The notes: a model not told the origin generated them from the sequence alone. 64,000 nt of DNA from Strigamia acuminata (GCA_949358305.1 OX442321.1:10069605-10133604); one strand, 5' to 3'; shown: positions 24,366 to 37,981, numbered from the stretch's first letter. Translations and numbers: made by a program.

Positions 24366-25369
24366 CGCCAACAATCAAGTTCAATTATGAGTTTCACTCA
24401 GGAATTTTTATGCGACAATGGATTATCTTCAATTATGTGAATCTCTCATTAATGCAAGTGTCCTGGCTATCCTGGATAATCATATAAAACGCTAACTTTT
24501 TTATTTGTAATTTTTTCTTTAAAATATTTATTTTGGGGTGGTAAAATGAATTTAAGCTGAAGAGTTAAATTGATCAATATTACCTAACTCCTTCTTCCTG
24601 TTTATCTGTTTCTGTTCTGTCCAATATTTTTTGTAATAATAAATTTTTTTTTTAAACATTGAAACATTTAAATGTTATGCAAATTCCAATTTAATGTCTA
24701 AAATGCCAACTACTTTTATTGTGATATATTTTAATACAAACTTCAACGCCTCCAATTGCAGTTTTTGTCACATTACCACATTTAAAGCTGTTTTATCAAA
24801 ATTAATTAGAAATAGACGTTTACTGTGGAGTGCATCGCGTGCAAATCGAGGCTACTAAACTACATTGCACTTAGTCGAGTAAAAATGCTGACAAAATAAA
24901 CTTTTAGTTTTGCTAAAATATTACGCCGATCTTTAAACTTGGAATGTTTTCGAGCTCCCATTTTTCTTTTTTCTTCGAAAATAGTTACATCACGTAATGT
25001 AATTTCTCTGTTAAATAATTACATGACTTATTAATAAATTCATTACAAGATTGGCATTTCCTAATTGATGACGTTATAAATTACAACCTAAAGTTTGAAT
25101 TTTGTTATTTTCGTATAAAATTATATATTTTTTAAAAATAAACATAGCTGCAATTCATCCCACTATAACCATAAAGTTTTGTTGTTTTATGCCAACATTA
25201 CACATCAAATTCATGTGCCAACTCTGTCAACGCCCATCATAAGTCATCAAATCACTTAAAAAAAATTACTGTCGAATAAAAAAAAGAAATACAAACTTTA
25301 TCGAACCAAACAAAAAAGATTCGAGTATTTTTGTACCAATTTTTAACAAGAAAAAAACAAATTACAATT
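24366..25369. other. convergent 3' flanks, no gene
   Basis: About 1 kb of AT-rich sequence between the stop of the SLC16-like gene and the stop of the minus-strand PPxY protein. Several AATAAA-like polyadenylation motifs occur (for example near 24638). No other feature is recognised. Confidence 0.5.
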
Positions 25370-26563
25370 TTAGCATTTTTCAGCAATTCGAACCTCAACA
25401 CTTTCGTTTTCCACTTCGTTTCTCATAGTTTCTTCGTAGGTTGGAGGCGGTTCTGCAAATCCAGAAGGTTGGAAAGGTTCGTCGAAAGGCTGAATAGATG
25501 TTGTCGTCAAAGGAGGAGCTGACGGCATAGCACTCGGACCCGGAATAGGTCCCATATCACGAAGCCGAGGATCAATTCTGGTCAATTCCGGTGAATATTT
25601 AAGCAGAGCCTCCTTTTCCGCATCCACTTCTCGCGGTTCCCCACTTGCCTCCGCATCTTCAAACGGTTTATTCTCTTTCTTCGACCGTTTGCAACAACAC
25701 ATTTTACACGTTATAGAGCTCACGATGAAAATCGCCACGGGAACACCGATGAAAATAACGCAGTAAAACGGAACTCGCAAATCACAAGACCAATGTAACG
25801 TTGCGTCGTTGCCAGTAACGTCAAATAGTTGTGCCACGACCGTATCACTTTTCCCAAATCGTAACGGCAAAGAACACTCGACATTGCTCGAACAATTAGC
25901 CAAACTATTGCTCAAATCGTACGTGGGACTACTCAAAGTGACATTAACAGATATATAACTGAAATCTGGATACGAACTTTGGTAAAGGAGTAAATAAAAG
26001 TCGTCTTCCGTAATTGTAGCGTGCATTGGTTGCATCGAATTGCGACAAACTCGCACAATGGCACGAAGAATAGTTACATCCGTACACGGATTATGTCCTT
26101 CGAAATGGTCCGAATCTTCGTGCGAAAATGCAGCCCTGATGCAGTTCTCGTCCACGTCGTGTCCGCGAAACAAAAATGACATAACGCCGGTGGTTTTGGC
26201 GCATTGTGTGGCATCGAATATGGAACCTTTGTACAAATAATAGCGCCAAAAAACTCTGCTCTTTTCGGGTGTTAGAGGAACTTGGTTCTCTTTGATCGTT
26301 ATTTTCCGTCTTTTGTTCGGGTCGATTTGCGGGTGGCCGGGCACAACGCTGGCGTTGAAAATGGTTCCGTCACTCGATCGCGTTGTTTGACTCTCGCACC
26401 ACACGCTGGACATTCCTCCTTGAAGAATTCTGGTGTCCAGTGGTGACATGGACATTTCTCCTCCGGGATAAGCGAGGTAAGCCATTAATATAAGAATAGC
26501 CAAAGTGATGGCAATGGCAACAGCAACAAATATAAAACATATTGCCTTGCAAGAGAGCTTCAT
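25370..26563 (-). CDS. uncharacterised two-pass membrane protein with PPxY tail, 397 aa
   Basis: Single coding exon; a minus-strand acceptor (TTTCTACAG) about 20 bp upstream of the ATG indicates a spliced 5' UTR. A first hydrophobic span (about residues 7-32) can act as a signal anchor. A likely luminal or extracellular domain follows (33-262) with several Cys and candidate N-glycosylation sites at Asn70, 207 and 223. A second span (about 264-286) ends in a Cys cluster (CKMCCCKRSKK), a likely palmitoylation site. The cytosolic tail is Pro-rich and carries PPTY (about 373-376), a consensus for NEDD4-type WW domains. I do not recognise the family. The domain pattern suggests an adaptor or receptor whose turnover is controlled by ubiquitination; that is inference. 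Confidence 0.75.
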   Translation of the reverse strand: MKLSCKAICFIFVAVAIAITLAILILMAYLAYPGGEMSMSPLDTRILQGGMSSVWCESQTTRSSDGTIFNASVVPGHPQIDPNKRRKITIKENQVPLTPEKSRVFWRYYLYKGSIFDATQCAKTTGVMSFLFRGHDVDENCIRAAFSHEDSDHFEGHNPCTDVTILRAIVRVCRNSMQPMHATITEDDFYLLLYQSSYPDFSYISVNVTLSSPTYDLSNSLANCSSNVECSLPLRFGKSDTVVAQLFDVTGNDATLHWSCDLRVPFYCVIFIGVPVAIFIVSSITCKMCCCKRSKKENKPFEDAEASGEPREVDAEKEALLKYSPELTRIDPRLRDMGPIPGPSAMPSAPPLTTTSIQPFDEPFQPSGFAEPPPTYEETMRNEVENESVEVRIAEKC

Positions 26564-28776
26564 TGCACTGGTTTTGTCTTATCATTACCTGTAGAAATTA
26601 AAAATAAAAATAGATAAGGAACTCGCTAACGCACATTAACGTGAACAAATTGACGTACTTGATATGGGATATCATTATATGTTGCAAACTGTGTTGAAGG
26701 TCAATCAACTTGTTGGTCGTGAAAATTTACATCAATAAGAAACTTGATGCCGGTGGACTCACGAGTCGCGAATACCTTAACAAACCTTGATCGTTGTCCC
26801 ATGTGAGGAAAGTGAAAGTCAAATATCTAACAAGAGACGGGCACTCAGTTTTAAAACTGATGTTTGTTTACTGTAAATTTGTACTTTTAAAAATTAAAGA
26901 AAGGTAATCAAATCAAATATGTGTTTGTTTTAAGGTTTTTCGCTATTCGTTTATAGTTTCTTTCCCACAAATAAAATATTTACCAATATTTTTCAAATTC
27001 AACGTGTGGTATTAGTTTGCGACTAGACAAAGTTATAAAGTGGGAAATCCCCGATTCCTTGCACGATAAGTGGTGCAAACTGGTGCTGAATTTTCAAAGC
27101 TTGATCAAAACAAAACTAGAAAAAACAAAAACGTTCAGAAACCAACAGCTAAAATACAGGACACAGTTTGTAAATTTTTATTTTTTCGGAGCTTTAATAA
27201 AAAATACTAGAATTTATATTAAAAATTTATGCAAAAATAAATATGAAAAAAACCTTGACATTCAATTTTATTAGAAAATATAATGTCATTGGTTTTATCG
27301 TTTCAAGCTTAGTGTTTTAATTATTTCAGTTTACATTAACCTTTGCGTCCAAAAACTACCCAAAAAAAAATAAAAAGAAATAAAAAAAATAAGTCATTAC
27401 AAATGTGACAAATGAACACTCAAAGTAATTCTTTCCTGTTTTTACAATATACAGCGCAAGCGCAGTAGAGAGCAAACCACCATCGTCAGATGGAAGATGC
27501 ACTTGCAAGCCCAATTTGCTGTTGGATCATTCCCGGATAATCAAAGATTATCCATCACCCACACATTCCAGCAATAACCCCTACATCCTTTCTTTATTTG
27601 TGCAATTCCTCTAGGACGCATCTAGGACTGAACTCGTGGTAAGTACAGTTACAAGGGATGCGGATGCTGCGCAATCACCATGACAACCAGTGCTGCAGGG
27701 AAGGGGAAGTTCAAATATCGAGCAGACCAATGACAAATTCATAAAACGTTGAACCATTTGCATGCATAGAAACGATTTATTTACTTGACATTTCCAAGAA
27801 AAGTGAACCACCAAGTGTTTCAATAATTATTGCATTTAATTTTGAAATGTTAATGCCACACAAACACCAACATGTCGGTAATGTGTTTCTGGTACATTAC
27901 GCTAAAAGCTAATTAAAGGGAATGCATTTAAACGATGACCATTGCATCCAATGGCAGTAAATTAGCAGAATGGGAAGCAGAAAGTGTGGCTGCCATCATC
28001 TGTTATGGCAGTTCTGCTTTAACACTAAACTGATTGAAGTGAAGCGTCAGTGGTTTGGAGTCCTGCCCATTTTTTACTTTTCTGATTCGGTTGTCATAGA
28101 AACGCAGTATCCAGCGCTTATTGTTTGTGATGTTTACACGAGTGAAGTGTAAGCTAAACGTATTAACGACGGGATGTGACGGCTAGAATTTGGAAAATGC
28201 GGTGTATTTTAAAGGGAATGATATCAGACGAATAAACCGAAAATTGCAACTGCAGCCGCGTGTTTATTACTATTTAATACAGATGAAATTTATATTAAAA
28301 TAAATAATGTAGAGCGAATGGAAAATGGTGCAACTGCGACACGACGAGAACCGACCTCGGGATACGCTATTGATTCCCTTTCAAACCGATTCTACACTTG
28401 CAAAATCCTTCAGACACTTGTAAACACAATTAATGCTTCCATTTCCCGTCTTACTCGATCACATCTTCTTAATTTTTATCTTATCTAAAGCCCGTCTCCG
28501 TTTTTTCCCCGCGTTTGTTTGATTTGGATCACGAATTCTCAGCTTTAAAATCGAATTCGATTTTTTTTTTTTTTCCGTTTCCATTCTTTCTTTAAGCGAA
28601 TTTTTTTTTTCCTTTGCAAATCGCGTTTCGTTTTATTGTAGGTGAAGAATTATACTCTACGGGGTTTTCAAACCTCCACACAGAAGATTTGAAGTCGCTT
28701 ACGTTGCTGTGACATCGTGTCTTACTCCTGGCGACCACGAACACCAAATGATGATGAAGAAGAGAGAGCACCCACC
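26564..28776. other. 2.2-kb divergent intergenic region
   Basis: Between the minus-strand PPxY protein gene and the plus-strand disordered-protein gene. It should hold both promoters and 5' UTR exons; an acceptor (TTTTATTGTAG) near 28641 fits the plus-strand leader. Open frames of 60-85 codons (near 27017 and 27970) have no recognisable features. Poly-T tract at 28560-28610. Confidence 0.45.
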
Positions 28777-31700
28777 ATGATCAAGTGGTCGGAAGATCGA
28801 GGAGGCAGCGTATCGTTCGAGTAAGTCGTATAACGAGTTTTATTATCGTGTCAACTGTTGAGAGCAGAGAGAGAATTATCTGTGGCAATTTATGTCCGAA
28901 ACGTACTAATAAACAACCGTGATAGAGATGAGTCGATGGGGTTGAGTTGACAGTGCAGGGAAGCTGTTCGCAATCTCGCAAGGAGGAGTTTTAGCTGATG
29001 TTTGTGTAATTGTGTTTGTGCAGAAACGACGACATCCGTCGTTCTCTGGAAATGCTGGACGACATTTTGGCTGAATACGAACACGATTCGGACAACAACA
29101 CTTGCAAATCATCAGAGAATCACACATCGTACGAAAGATACAACTCCCGCAGCAGACCACCGCCCCCTCCCGAGGAAGCAGCTAGAGTTATCGTCTCCTA
29201 CTTCCCCAGGTGAGCCTTAATTTGATCGAGAATATAATGAAAATTTAATGAAAATAAGTTGCTAGGTGTCAAAATGGAATCGGCGGCGAGAGTTCGCGCG
29301 GAACAGACGAACACGAACCTCTGAACGCGGACTCGTGTAATAACAACGCTGCTTATATCGATTACGAATTAGCGCGGCTCACCGACGAGTATAACATGTA
29401 CGAGGAGGTAAGCAAAACAAACATCCAAATTGAGATACGAAATCCGTAATTAAATTAATTAATTAATTAATAAAAATGCAGAAGCAAAAGATGGCAAACA
29501 AACCACGGGCGGGTCTGCGAAATCTGTCGTCTCCTCCGCTGCCGTCGTCGTCGTCTTCGTCTTCATCGGGTGCGTCGCCTCCTCTCCGAGGTTCTTCACC
29601 ACGACAAACGTCCAGCGGTCGAAATGCTCCTCCTCCTCCTCCGCCTCCGAAATTCCTGGAGACTCGTTTCCCAGAATTCCCCGAATTTCAACTTCGCATG
29701 ACGAGTCACGGCAGGTACCAAACATCCGACGACGACCTCGAAGAATCGACGTCGCAATCTCCAGATGATACAGCCAACACGAGCGTTATGGATGAGGACA
29801 GTGAAAGTCGAAGTGGGAGCGAGGAATGCAGCAGCGTCATTGAAATGCCGGTCAAGTCCGGCGCTGCAGTCAGTCCCACCGGACAGCAGGAAAGGCCGGA
29901 AGATTACGTGGCTGTTCATCCGAAAAAGTATTTTGAGGATTATCCTGCTTCGGTTGATTCCCTTGCCTCGCAGGTTTATTCTCCCCCCGATGACCGAGCC
30001 AATCCTAGACATAGAACTCCACACCCAAACAAACGCCGCAGCAACCAACAGGAAATGATGGACGACCAAGAAATGCTCATTCAGGACAACGACGCCGAGG
30101 AGGAAGAGGAGGAAGATGAAGAGGACGACATGGCCGTCATGGACATGACCCTTCCCCCGCCGCCCGCTTTCGAGACGAGGGACATGGACGACGACCAGGA
30201 ATCCGACGGTGATTCGCCCAATTTGATGGACGACACGGAATATTTCTACGACATCACCCGATCGGCCGACGATTTGAGCAACGACGACGACGACGAGGAC
30301 GAACAACGGATGGAGGAAGAAGAGGACGAGGGAACCATCACCGAAACGAGTCCCCGCGAACGATTTTCCATCGTCCACCAAATGTATCGTGAAGGGAGTT
30401 TGGACGGACTGGACGAGACGCCGCCGAATTTTAAACCGCCTCCTCCGCCGTCGAGTCACTCACCGGACGGCGATTTTCCAACACCCTCCGCGTCCGAAGA
30501 CGAAGACGAAGAGGAGGAGGAGGAGGAATGCGACGAGGCGCACGTGCGTTGGCGCGTCGCGCTTCCCAACAGAGGCCGCGGACTGGTTTTTGGGACGGCA
30601 ATTCTTCTGATGAACCGACAAGTGAAAACGTACCCACGTCCATCTTCGGTTGCATCGTCGGTGGCGTCGTCGATTACGACCGTGAGCAGCACGCGTTCGG
30701 GGTCCCGCGGAGGGCGAGGAATTTCACCCAAATCGTCGGGGGGTAAAACCGACGATTTCATGATGGACGACCAGGAGTTTCAATTGCCATCCTTTTCCGA
30801 CGTCGGCAGTCGGAGTTCACTGAGTTCATCGTCCACATTAACACACCAGCGACCACTCAGTGCGGAACTGCTGGGCGTTGATCGATTGCCCGATGTGAGG
30901 TCTTTAGTCGATTCGTTCAACCAAAAAGAAGTCCGAGCTGTGAGTCGATCTCCGCCTCAGTCCCTAGATCGCAAAGCCAGCAAGGAGTTTGTCACGACTT
31001 TGAGAAAGGAGTTGCCTCTTTTCAAGAACATCAAACCGGTGAAACCGCCGACGAAACCCAAACCGAAAACCGGCGAGAAAGCGGTCAAAGCAAGCACGAG
31101 CGGCACATGGACGGCCAAAGCACCGAAATCACCGAAAACACCGACTGATGAAACGCACACGTCGATTTTAAAGGCGTCCATCACTCAGCCACTGCAAGCA
31201 ACCAAGACGAAAATAATGGGAATGTGTAAATCGTCGACTTTGAGTCATTTTCCTAAGGTTGTCAAAAGTCATTTGACATCGTCTCGCCCGTCTGGAGCAA
31301 TGACACTGCCCAAGAGAGAGAGTTCCAGAGCAGCTAAGGCCATGGCCATGGCCTTGTCGTTGCCGTCGAGGGCAAAGAACACCATCAAAATCGTCACGAG
31401 ACCGCACACGCCATCGATGGAGCCCACTTTGCTGCAAACAACACCGATGCCGTCGAGAGTGAGCAGCGACGATTTGCCACGACTGCTGAGCTACAGAGTG
31501 GTGAACAATGACTCTCTTCCACCGACCGAAATCTCCAGCACTGCCACCATGACGTCGCGTATACCCAAAGGAGCCACTTTGCCGCGCATTTCACACGAAA
31601 ATCGACGTCCGCAGCTGAGCACCGAGTTTGGAGGTCCGTTTTCTCCTCCTGCTAACATGGATGGCACTCGGCGAATTCCGCCCCCACCTCCTCCATTAAC

Positions 31701-34700
31701 CAAAGGTCCACCTCCCAAAATATTCGTCGAGGTGCAACCAACGCGATCTGAAAGCTCGTGCACCAGCTCGTGTTCGTGTCTTTGCACTAAGGTTGCAATA
31801 AATGCCCAAACAAACGCCATTTTCTTCATTTTCTTCTTTTTTTCCTTCCCATCTAGCATCAATCACCGTGTCAGTCTCCTGTGCCACCGCCAATGCCAGG
31901 TGCGCAACAACAGATCACAGATGCAAATGTCGCTGATCTGCACGAGCAACATATGGTTCCCTATCATAATGCCACTGCCATTGCTTCTACTTCTAGAAAT
32001 GAGGACGAATGTCCGAGTTCTCGGCAAGAATGCGGAAGGGGTAAAAGCGGTAAAATCATTTTCATTTATCATTTTTTTTTTCCTTTAAATTTTGAATTGC
32101 AGACTTAAGAAATAGGTACAAAGTACTTTCGTCTTTAATCTAGGACTTCATTTTTCAATTGCTGTAGGTGGTCAGCCAAAGAAAGGAAAGAAAAGCAACA
32201 ACCCACCAGCTAAAAAATCATCACAAAATTCAGGTCAGGAAGCAAAATAATATTTTTTCATTTCGATTAACTTCAATGAGATCAATCGAATTTGCGAGCG
32301 AAAAACAAATCCGCCTTTTTTATATTGTAATTCAGGTTAATGACCCTTTCGATTATATTCTCATGTTATATGTATACAGGAAATAAAAATACTTGCGCCT
32401 AAAAATAAACCTAAGGGCTTTATATATTTATATTTATATTTATATTTATTTTCTCTTTGTTTATAGATAAAAGTGGAAGCGAGCAACGAAACAATGCTCT
32501 AATTATGGAAATTCAAGCCGCTATCCAGCATAGAAAATCAAGTGACCCGGACGCAAAAGCTGCAAAGGGTTAGTTTGTATTTATTTATAGCATTGTAAAA
32601 CCAAATATCGTGCACACAAATTTATACTTTGTCCTTTTAAATTTACACAACATTGTATTTTATTGGAAAGGAGTGTCCAATGAGCACAAGTTGAGTTAGA
32701 AGATTCCGTTCGGCAAATTATTGATTTCCTGTCTCCCTATTGATTTATAGCATCCTCCAAAAATAATCTGGATATGGAAATAAAATTTCAAGCACACTCG
32801 ATTTCTTTATGTTAAATTATTCGGTCAAATGAGATGATGTAATTGGCTGTGCTGTTAATCATCGAGTCACCGGAAAACACATAAGGTTGAAGGGAAGTCC
32901 TTATTATTTTTTTTTTGAAAACAAATACTAAAAAAAAATAAGAGAGACAAGGTTTCTATTAAATTTAAAATTTCGCTTGTCACTTTAGGACTCATTTTTT
33001 TCTCTACCGGTAGCATGTTTTCTCTAGCATGTTCTATAATTCTATAATTAATCAAAATTAATAAATCCTAAAGAAATCCACGTGCACATCAGGGCATGAC
33101 AAGTTGATGACATTAAATTTCACGCTAGCTTGGCAATCAATCCCTTTGCCATTTTTGACCAAATAGTAAAAATAGACCGAAAATTCCGTCTGAAATGTTC
33201 AAATGGCGTGATGCAGGAAGGGCAGGAGGCTGACTATAAGCGAAAATATTCTCCCTTTAATAAGTATAAATTGGTGTGAATCAGAGAAGAGAGAAAAAAA
33301 ATTCTACCATAGATTAATGACTCCTGGCTCAAAGCCAAGCAAGTCACACTTAAAATTCAAGGGGTGATTTTGGCGATTTTCAATTACCGTAAAATGACTA
33401 AAACAAGTGTTAAGCGATACGCAAGCTAATTACCACAATTGAAATCATAAACTCCAACGTAAATAAATCATAGTTGACTTTTTTTCTCCTCTATGTATAA
33501 TCTAGCTCGGTCTCAAAGAGTTTAAATTCAGGTCAACTGGACAGGGCATTGGGTCAGTGCAGATTAGTCACTCCGATGGAATATTTTGAACGATAAAGTT
33601 TTGTCATGACTCACTGATTTGAAAAATCTGTACCTAATATTACATCACATATAAAAGATAAAATAAATTTTTGCATCCACGTGGAAAAGATTAAAATGGT
33701 GTCGCACCAGTCAATTCCCATTTTTAGGCTCAGTGACGACCTGCTTAGGAATGTCTAAACCCTCGACCAGAAACACTAAAAATATTTGGTTCACTAACAT
33801 AACATTTAAAAAAAAAATAAGAAAGAAAAAAAAAGAAGCTAAAAGAAATGCTCTTACGTCTTTAGAGAATCAAAATAAACTGACCCTGATTCATCCCATT
33901 CACTAATTCAATAAAACAGATCCGGAAGATGAGCAGTTGCTACCTATTATTGAATTAAATCAAGTTAGCATGCAAAAACGCAAATTGCGAATCTAAAAAA
34001 GCAGCAAAATGATACTTGGCATTCCGCTCCTTATGAGGGATATGTAGAAATCTGCTCCGCATCATCCACAAACGGTTCAAAATTAATTTTTATTCACCAA
34101 CAACAAATTTCTTAAAAACAAGAAACGAGAAAAATAAGGCAAGTAGGGGACAAAATGGCATGTAGCCCCACGCGATGTCAATCAATGTGGAAACAGATGG
34201 TGGCCACAAGTGCAGCTGTGTGTCCTCGATACGCGTTTTCACTGCTACCCCTCCTTGACATTCGTTCCTCAATGGAACCATCTTTGACATCAGCATACCT
34301 TTTCATGTGGTAGTAACAAAAATAAAAAATAAAAGAATGGCAGGTGTTTAAATCAATATGTCTCATTTAGTCACTCAGTGTGCAAAATAATTATAATAAT
34401 AAAACATTTAAGTTGTAACCGAAAAAAAAGAATGAGAGTTATAATTCATGTTGTTTATCAGTTTTATTTGATGTACAAGTTCAGCCAGACTTTGCGCTAG
34501 GCACGGTTTGACCTTGACTCCAGGATACACAGATAGATAAATAAATGTTTTATACCTTTCTAATTTTGTATTAAATTGGAATACAATGTATTTTTTTGTC
34601 TTCAAAATTAGGAACAGAACCCGGCACGAGTATTCCAGGCAACAGGAAGGTAAATACCTCCAGTTTTTAGTCGTTAATTCGTAAAAAAATATTATTTTTA

Positions 34701-34825
34701 AAAATCTTTTGTTTCAGATTCAATCGAAAACCCTACCAAATTTATCAACGGAAGACACCGATAAATCGCCTGAAAAAAAAGGATTTTTCAAAGGTTTTTT
34801 GAGAAGAGGAAATTCAGGAAATTGA
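28777..34825 (+). CDS. large acidic, Pro/Ser-rich, intrinsically disordered protein, 1062 aa (unrecognised)
   Basis: Nine exons: 28777-28820, 29024-29209, 29266-29407, 29482-31791, 31857-32049, 32168-32233, 32467-32568, 34612-34649, 34718-34825; the joined frame is 1062 codons. The start follows a strong context (CACCATGA). A short ordered-looking N-terminus (DIRRSLEMLDDILAEYEH) is followed by a huge exon 4. That exon holds poly-Ser and poly-Pro runs (APPPPPPPK, IPPPPPPLTKGPPP), long Asp/Glu blocks, SR-rich stretches and a Lys/Pro basic region. The C-terminus has an amphipathic ALIMEIQAAIQHRKS segment and a basic end (GFFKGFLRRGNSGN). Pro-rich runs suggest SH3/profilin/EVH1 partners, and the whole fits a cytoskeletal or signalling scaffold; that is inference. 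Exon 4 is markedly GC-richer than the introns. Earlier coding exons cannot be excluded. Confidence 0.8.
32569..34611. other. 2.0-kb intron 7 of the disordered-protein gene
   Basis: AT-rich intron much longer than its neighbours in this gene. No coding exon, transposon end or structured repeat is recognised. A small extra exon (alternative splicing) cannot be excluded. Confidence 0.45.
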
Positions 34826-37079
34826 TAAGTCAACAGTACAAAAGACCATCCACGTGTTATCTGATCTTTCTTGCTCAGAATTCCAGAAAACATTTGCAAA
34901 ATTTTCTCCCTAGTTCAATCGTATTTCGTCGTTTATACAATTCGTAGTTTTGTGAATGTGTGTATTTTGCGAATCTTTCATTTAGATCGGTATGGAAAAA
35001 AAAACGCTACGAACTTACTTGTGTTATCGAGCTAAAAAATAGTTTTATCATTGTACCATAGAATCAAGAAATGTGTCAACTATCTAAACAGAAACGTTAT
35101 TTCGACAACTGTTACCGTGTTTATGCGTAGCTAGGTTTGTAAAGACATTAAAAACCCAAAAATTAGAAGTATTTTAACATTATAACGTTAGTCTCGCTAC
35201 AATTCCATCAGTTACTTGATTTGATTTCTCAATCTACATAATCATTTATATTTTATAGCAAACCTCCGTGTTTATTAAAGCGCCAATCTAGTCAACTGTT
35301 AACATGATATAAAATGCAAAATTAAACTATAACAGATGCAGTGCATTTATATATTATTAAGGTAATTCCTTCCCGAGTATTTTAGACTTGTTAAATATTT
35401 TTCTAAACTATTTTTTCCCCTTCGTTTTATTTGTCGTTGGAATTCTATCATAAACAGGAAAGAGTATAAGGAAGGGAAAGACTTCCAAGAAACTTTGTTA
35501 TTGTATAGAAAGATTACTTGTTGTTGGACTTAAAATTCAAAATATTTTTTCTCAGGAAATTGAGGTTTAATGCACAAATTTGTACAGATTCGTCATTTTA
35601 CGCTTCGAATAATAAGTAACTGGAATGGAGTTGAAACCCAACGCTCAAAGCAAATTTTATTTCTAAGTTTTTTTGTTCGTTGTAAAAGAGAAAAGAAATT
35701 GAAAAAAGAAAAAGAAAACAAAAAAAAAAAATCATTTTTGTAAATAGAAACAAAATGTGCAAGTGTTAATACTTTTGTGTTGATATTGCGAGGAAAGAAT
35801 AAATGTTCATTAAAACACTCAAGAAATCCTATATTCACTAAGTACCGAACTTGTCATTTATTAGGGGGTCCATGGGGAATTTTTCATACAAAAATCTGCT
35901 AATTTAACCAAATAATAACAAAATGATTCCAAACAAATCACTGGAATTGGCACACTTCTTGAATAGTCAAAGATATCAAACTAAAAAAATGTACAAAAAA
36001 CAAAAAAAAATTTAATATTTAAGTTATTTTCAGTGATAAAAAAATCAAGTATCGTTGATCAAAAAAAAATTAATAGAAAAATCTTTTAAGTCATCAATTT
36101 TGTTATCAGGGTTTTGCCATTATAAAAAACTATTGACCCCCGTCCCATTAGAAAAAGTAGGATACAAATTCATTTTTTTATACACATATAAAAACTTTCA
36201 CACAATTTGAAAAAAAAAAAGAAAAAAAAAAGATTAGAAGAACCGTGTAATTTATTTATTTAAGCTACAAAAAAATTATATTCCCCTCGTAACATTATTA
36301 CTAAATGGATCCACCAAATCTCATTCACTAGCAAATTGAATCGTTGAAAAAAAACTGATCAGTATAATTGTTTCTTGCATGGTAAAAAAATTTTGTCCAA
36401 GACTAGATACTGAGCACAAATATCCACAAGTTCCTCCAAATGTCAAATTAGACACAATGCAAAGCTATGAAGTACAAAAAGAAAACTTTTCTGCCTATAA
36501 CCCCATAGAAAGGGAGCAAATTTCAAAAGAAATCTTCAAATGTCAACTTACAATTGTTTTTATTCAAGAAATTGAAAGTTGACGTTGAATTTTTATTTCT
36601 ATGTTTAATTTTTATTTTTATTTTTATTTTTAAAATACCAAATTCTTAGATTTAAAAGTAAGACAAAAAACAAATAGCTGAAGGGATATTATGCGCTAAT
36701 TTTTATATTATAGGCAGATAAGTGCTGTAAATGTTATCCCAACAAGAAAAAACCCATCACGCGCTTTCAGACTGATATTATAGAAACTTGCACAAATATT
36801 TTTTTTAAGTTTTTTTTTTTGTTATTTTTTTGTTATGTTTTTTTTTCATTTGACGGTATTATATAAACTTCCATTGGATCAACATGGACTGTTTTCACAT
36901 GGAAGATAGAAAAAAAAAATCTCCAAAAAACACATTTAGTCGTTCTCTTAAAACTTTCAAATTCCACCGATTGACTGTGGAAACTAAAGCCTAGTTTCGG
37001 AAAAAGAAAACATATCTTAAAATCTATTTATTTTTAATTAATTTTTGTTTTTTTTTTACTTATTTTTACACGAACTCAC
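34826..37079. other. 3' UTR of the disordered-protein gene and intergenic DNA
   Basis: The long T/A-rich stretch after the stop probably includes a 3' UTR of several hundred bases (AATAAA at 35797). Further right is AT-rich DNA with many A and T homopolymers and a (TTTTTA)n tract near 36608-36630. A 67-codon open frame at 36379 has no support. Confidence 0.45.
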
Positions 37080-37981
37080 CTAGTAGCCACAGCTTACTAA
37101 ATAATCTCCAAGTTTCTCAACCACCAGCGCACACTGTTGAGGCTGAATTGGATCTTCATACAATGCCACCACCATTGCTACAAAATTAAAAAAAAAATTA
37201 AAAAAATTTAAAAAAAAATTTTTTTTTTAATAAAATATAAATTTACCTTGTTTAGTCTTCATAACGTGCACCCCGATTTTGCCCCGTTTAGCTCGAATAA
37301 TTTTGTCGTCCCCGGACAAATAAATGTACCGTTCACCAGCCAATTTAACACCGCTGGACGTTAATATGCTCGTATCATCAAAGCTCGTTAGAACTTTAGC
37401 CAATTCCTCTTTATTGACCTAAAAAAAAAAACCAAAAAAAAATCAAAAGGTTTTTTAAAAAAATCACATTCAGAGGTAAAATTCATTTCAAACGTTAACG
37501 GAAATACATCGTGGCTGTTTTCATTCTTTAATTTCTAGCATTTAATCAAATTTATCGCAGCCTTCGCCGAGATCTTGAACGATGACCGCCTTCCGCCATT
37601 TTTGGCTGTGCCGGCAAATGACATGGCATTGGAGACGACATATTAGGCCTAACGTGGAGCACACAATATCGGCGTTTACCTCCTTTCGCTGCAGATTAGC
37701 CGTTTTCTACGCAAAAACGCTTTTATTTTATTCGAAATAACTCGATATAAAATGCACATCCGAACATTACAACGAGAAAAGCGGAAATTTTCACAGAAGC
37801 ACTAAAAGCCTATTTTTTCACCGATTTGCATCGGCGTGGTCTTTTCAAAGACCGGTTACTTTATACTCACATTGAATCCCTCAGATTTTGCCCACACGTT
37901 GCCATCATGGCCGGCTATCGCAGCCTGTGTGACACATTTTGATGCAAGCAACTGTTTATCCACGTAATCCTGCCAACTCAT
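37080..37981 (-). CDS. profilin, 126 aa
   Basis: Profilin binds G-actin, poly-proline and phosphoinositides and feeds actin monomers to formins and Ena/VASP. Three exons (minus): 37981-37871, 37418-37247, 37177-37080; the joined frame is 126 codons, the standard length. The N-terminus [14 protein letters not shown] carries the conserved Trp and Tyr of the poly-proline pocket. The C-terminal helix reads [20 protein letters not shown] and ends SCGY, typical of arthropod profilins. The start follows from the conserved MSWQ. The neighbouring disordered protein has poly-Pro runs, but proximity alone says nothing about interaction. Confidence 0.97.

Noticed and set aside
27970-28152. 60-codon open frame upstream of the disordered-protein gene
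   Set aside because: No known motif, no splice site support, weak start context.
29596-30459. 287-codon minus-strand open frame across the disordered-protein exon
   Set aside because: Antisense shadow of Asp/Glu/Pro-rich coding sequence (reads as Val/Arg-rich); no independent signals.
36379-36582. 67-codon open frame in AT-rich intergenic DNA
   Set aside because: No recognisable motif, no splice or promoter context; could be chance.
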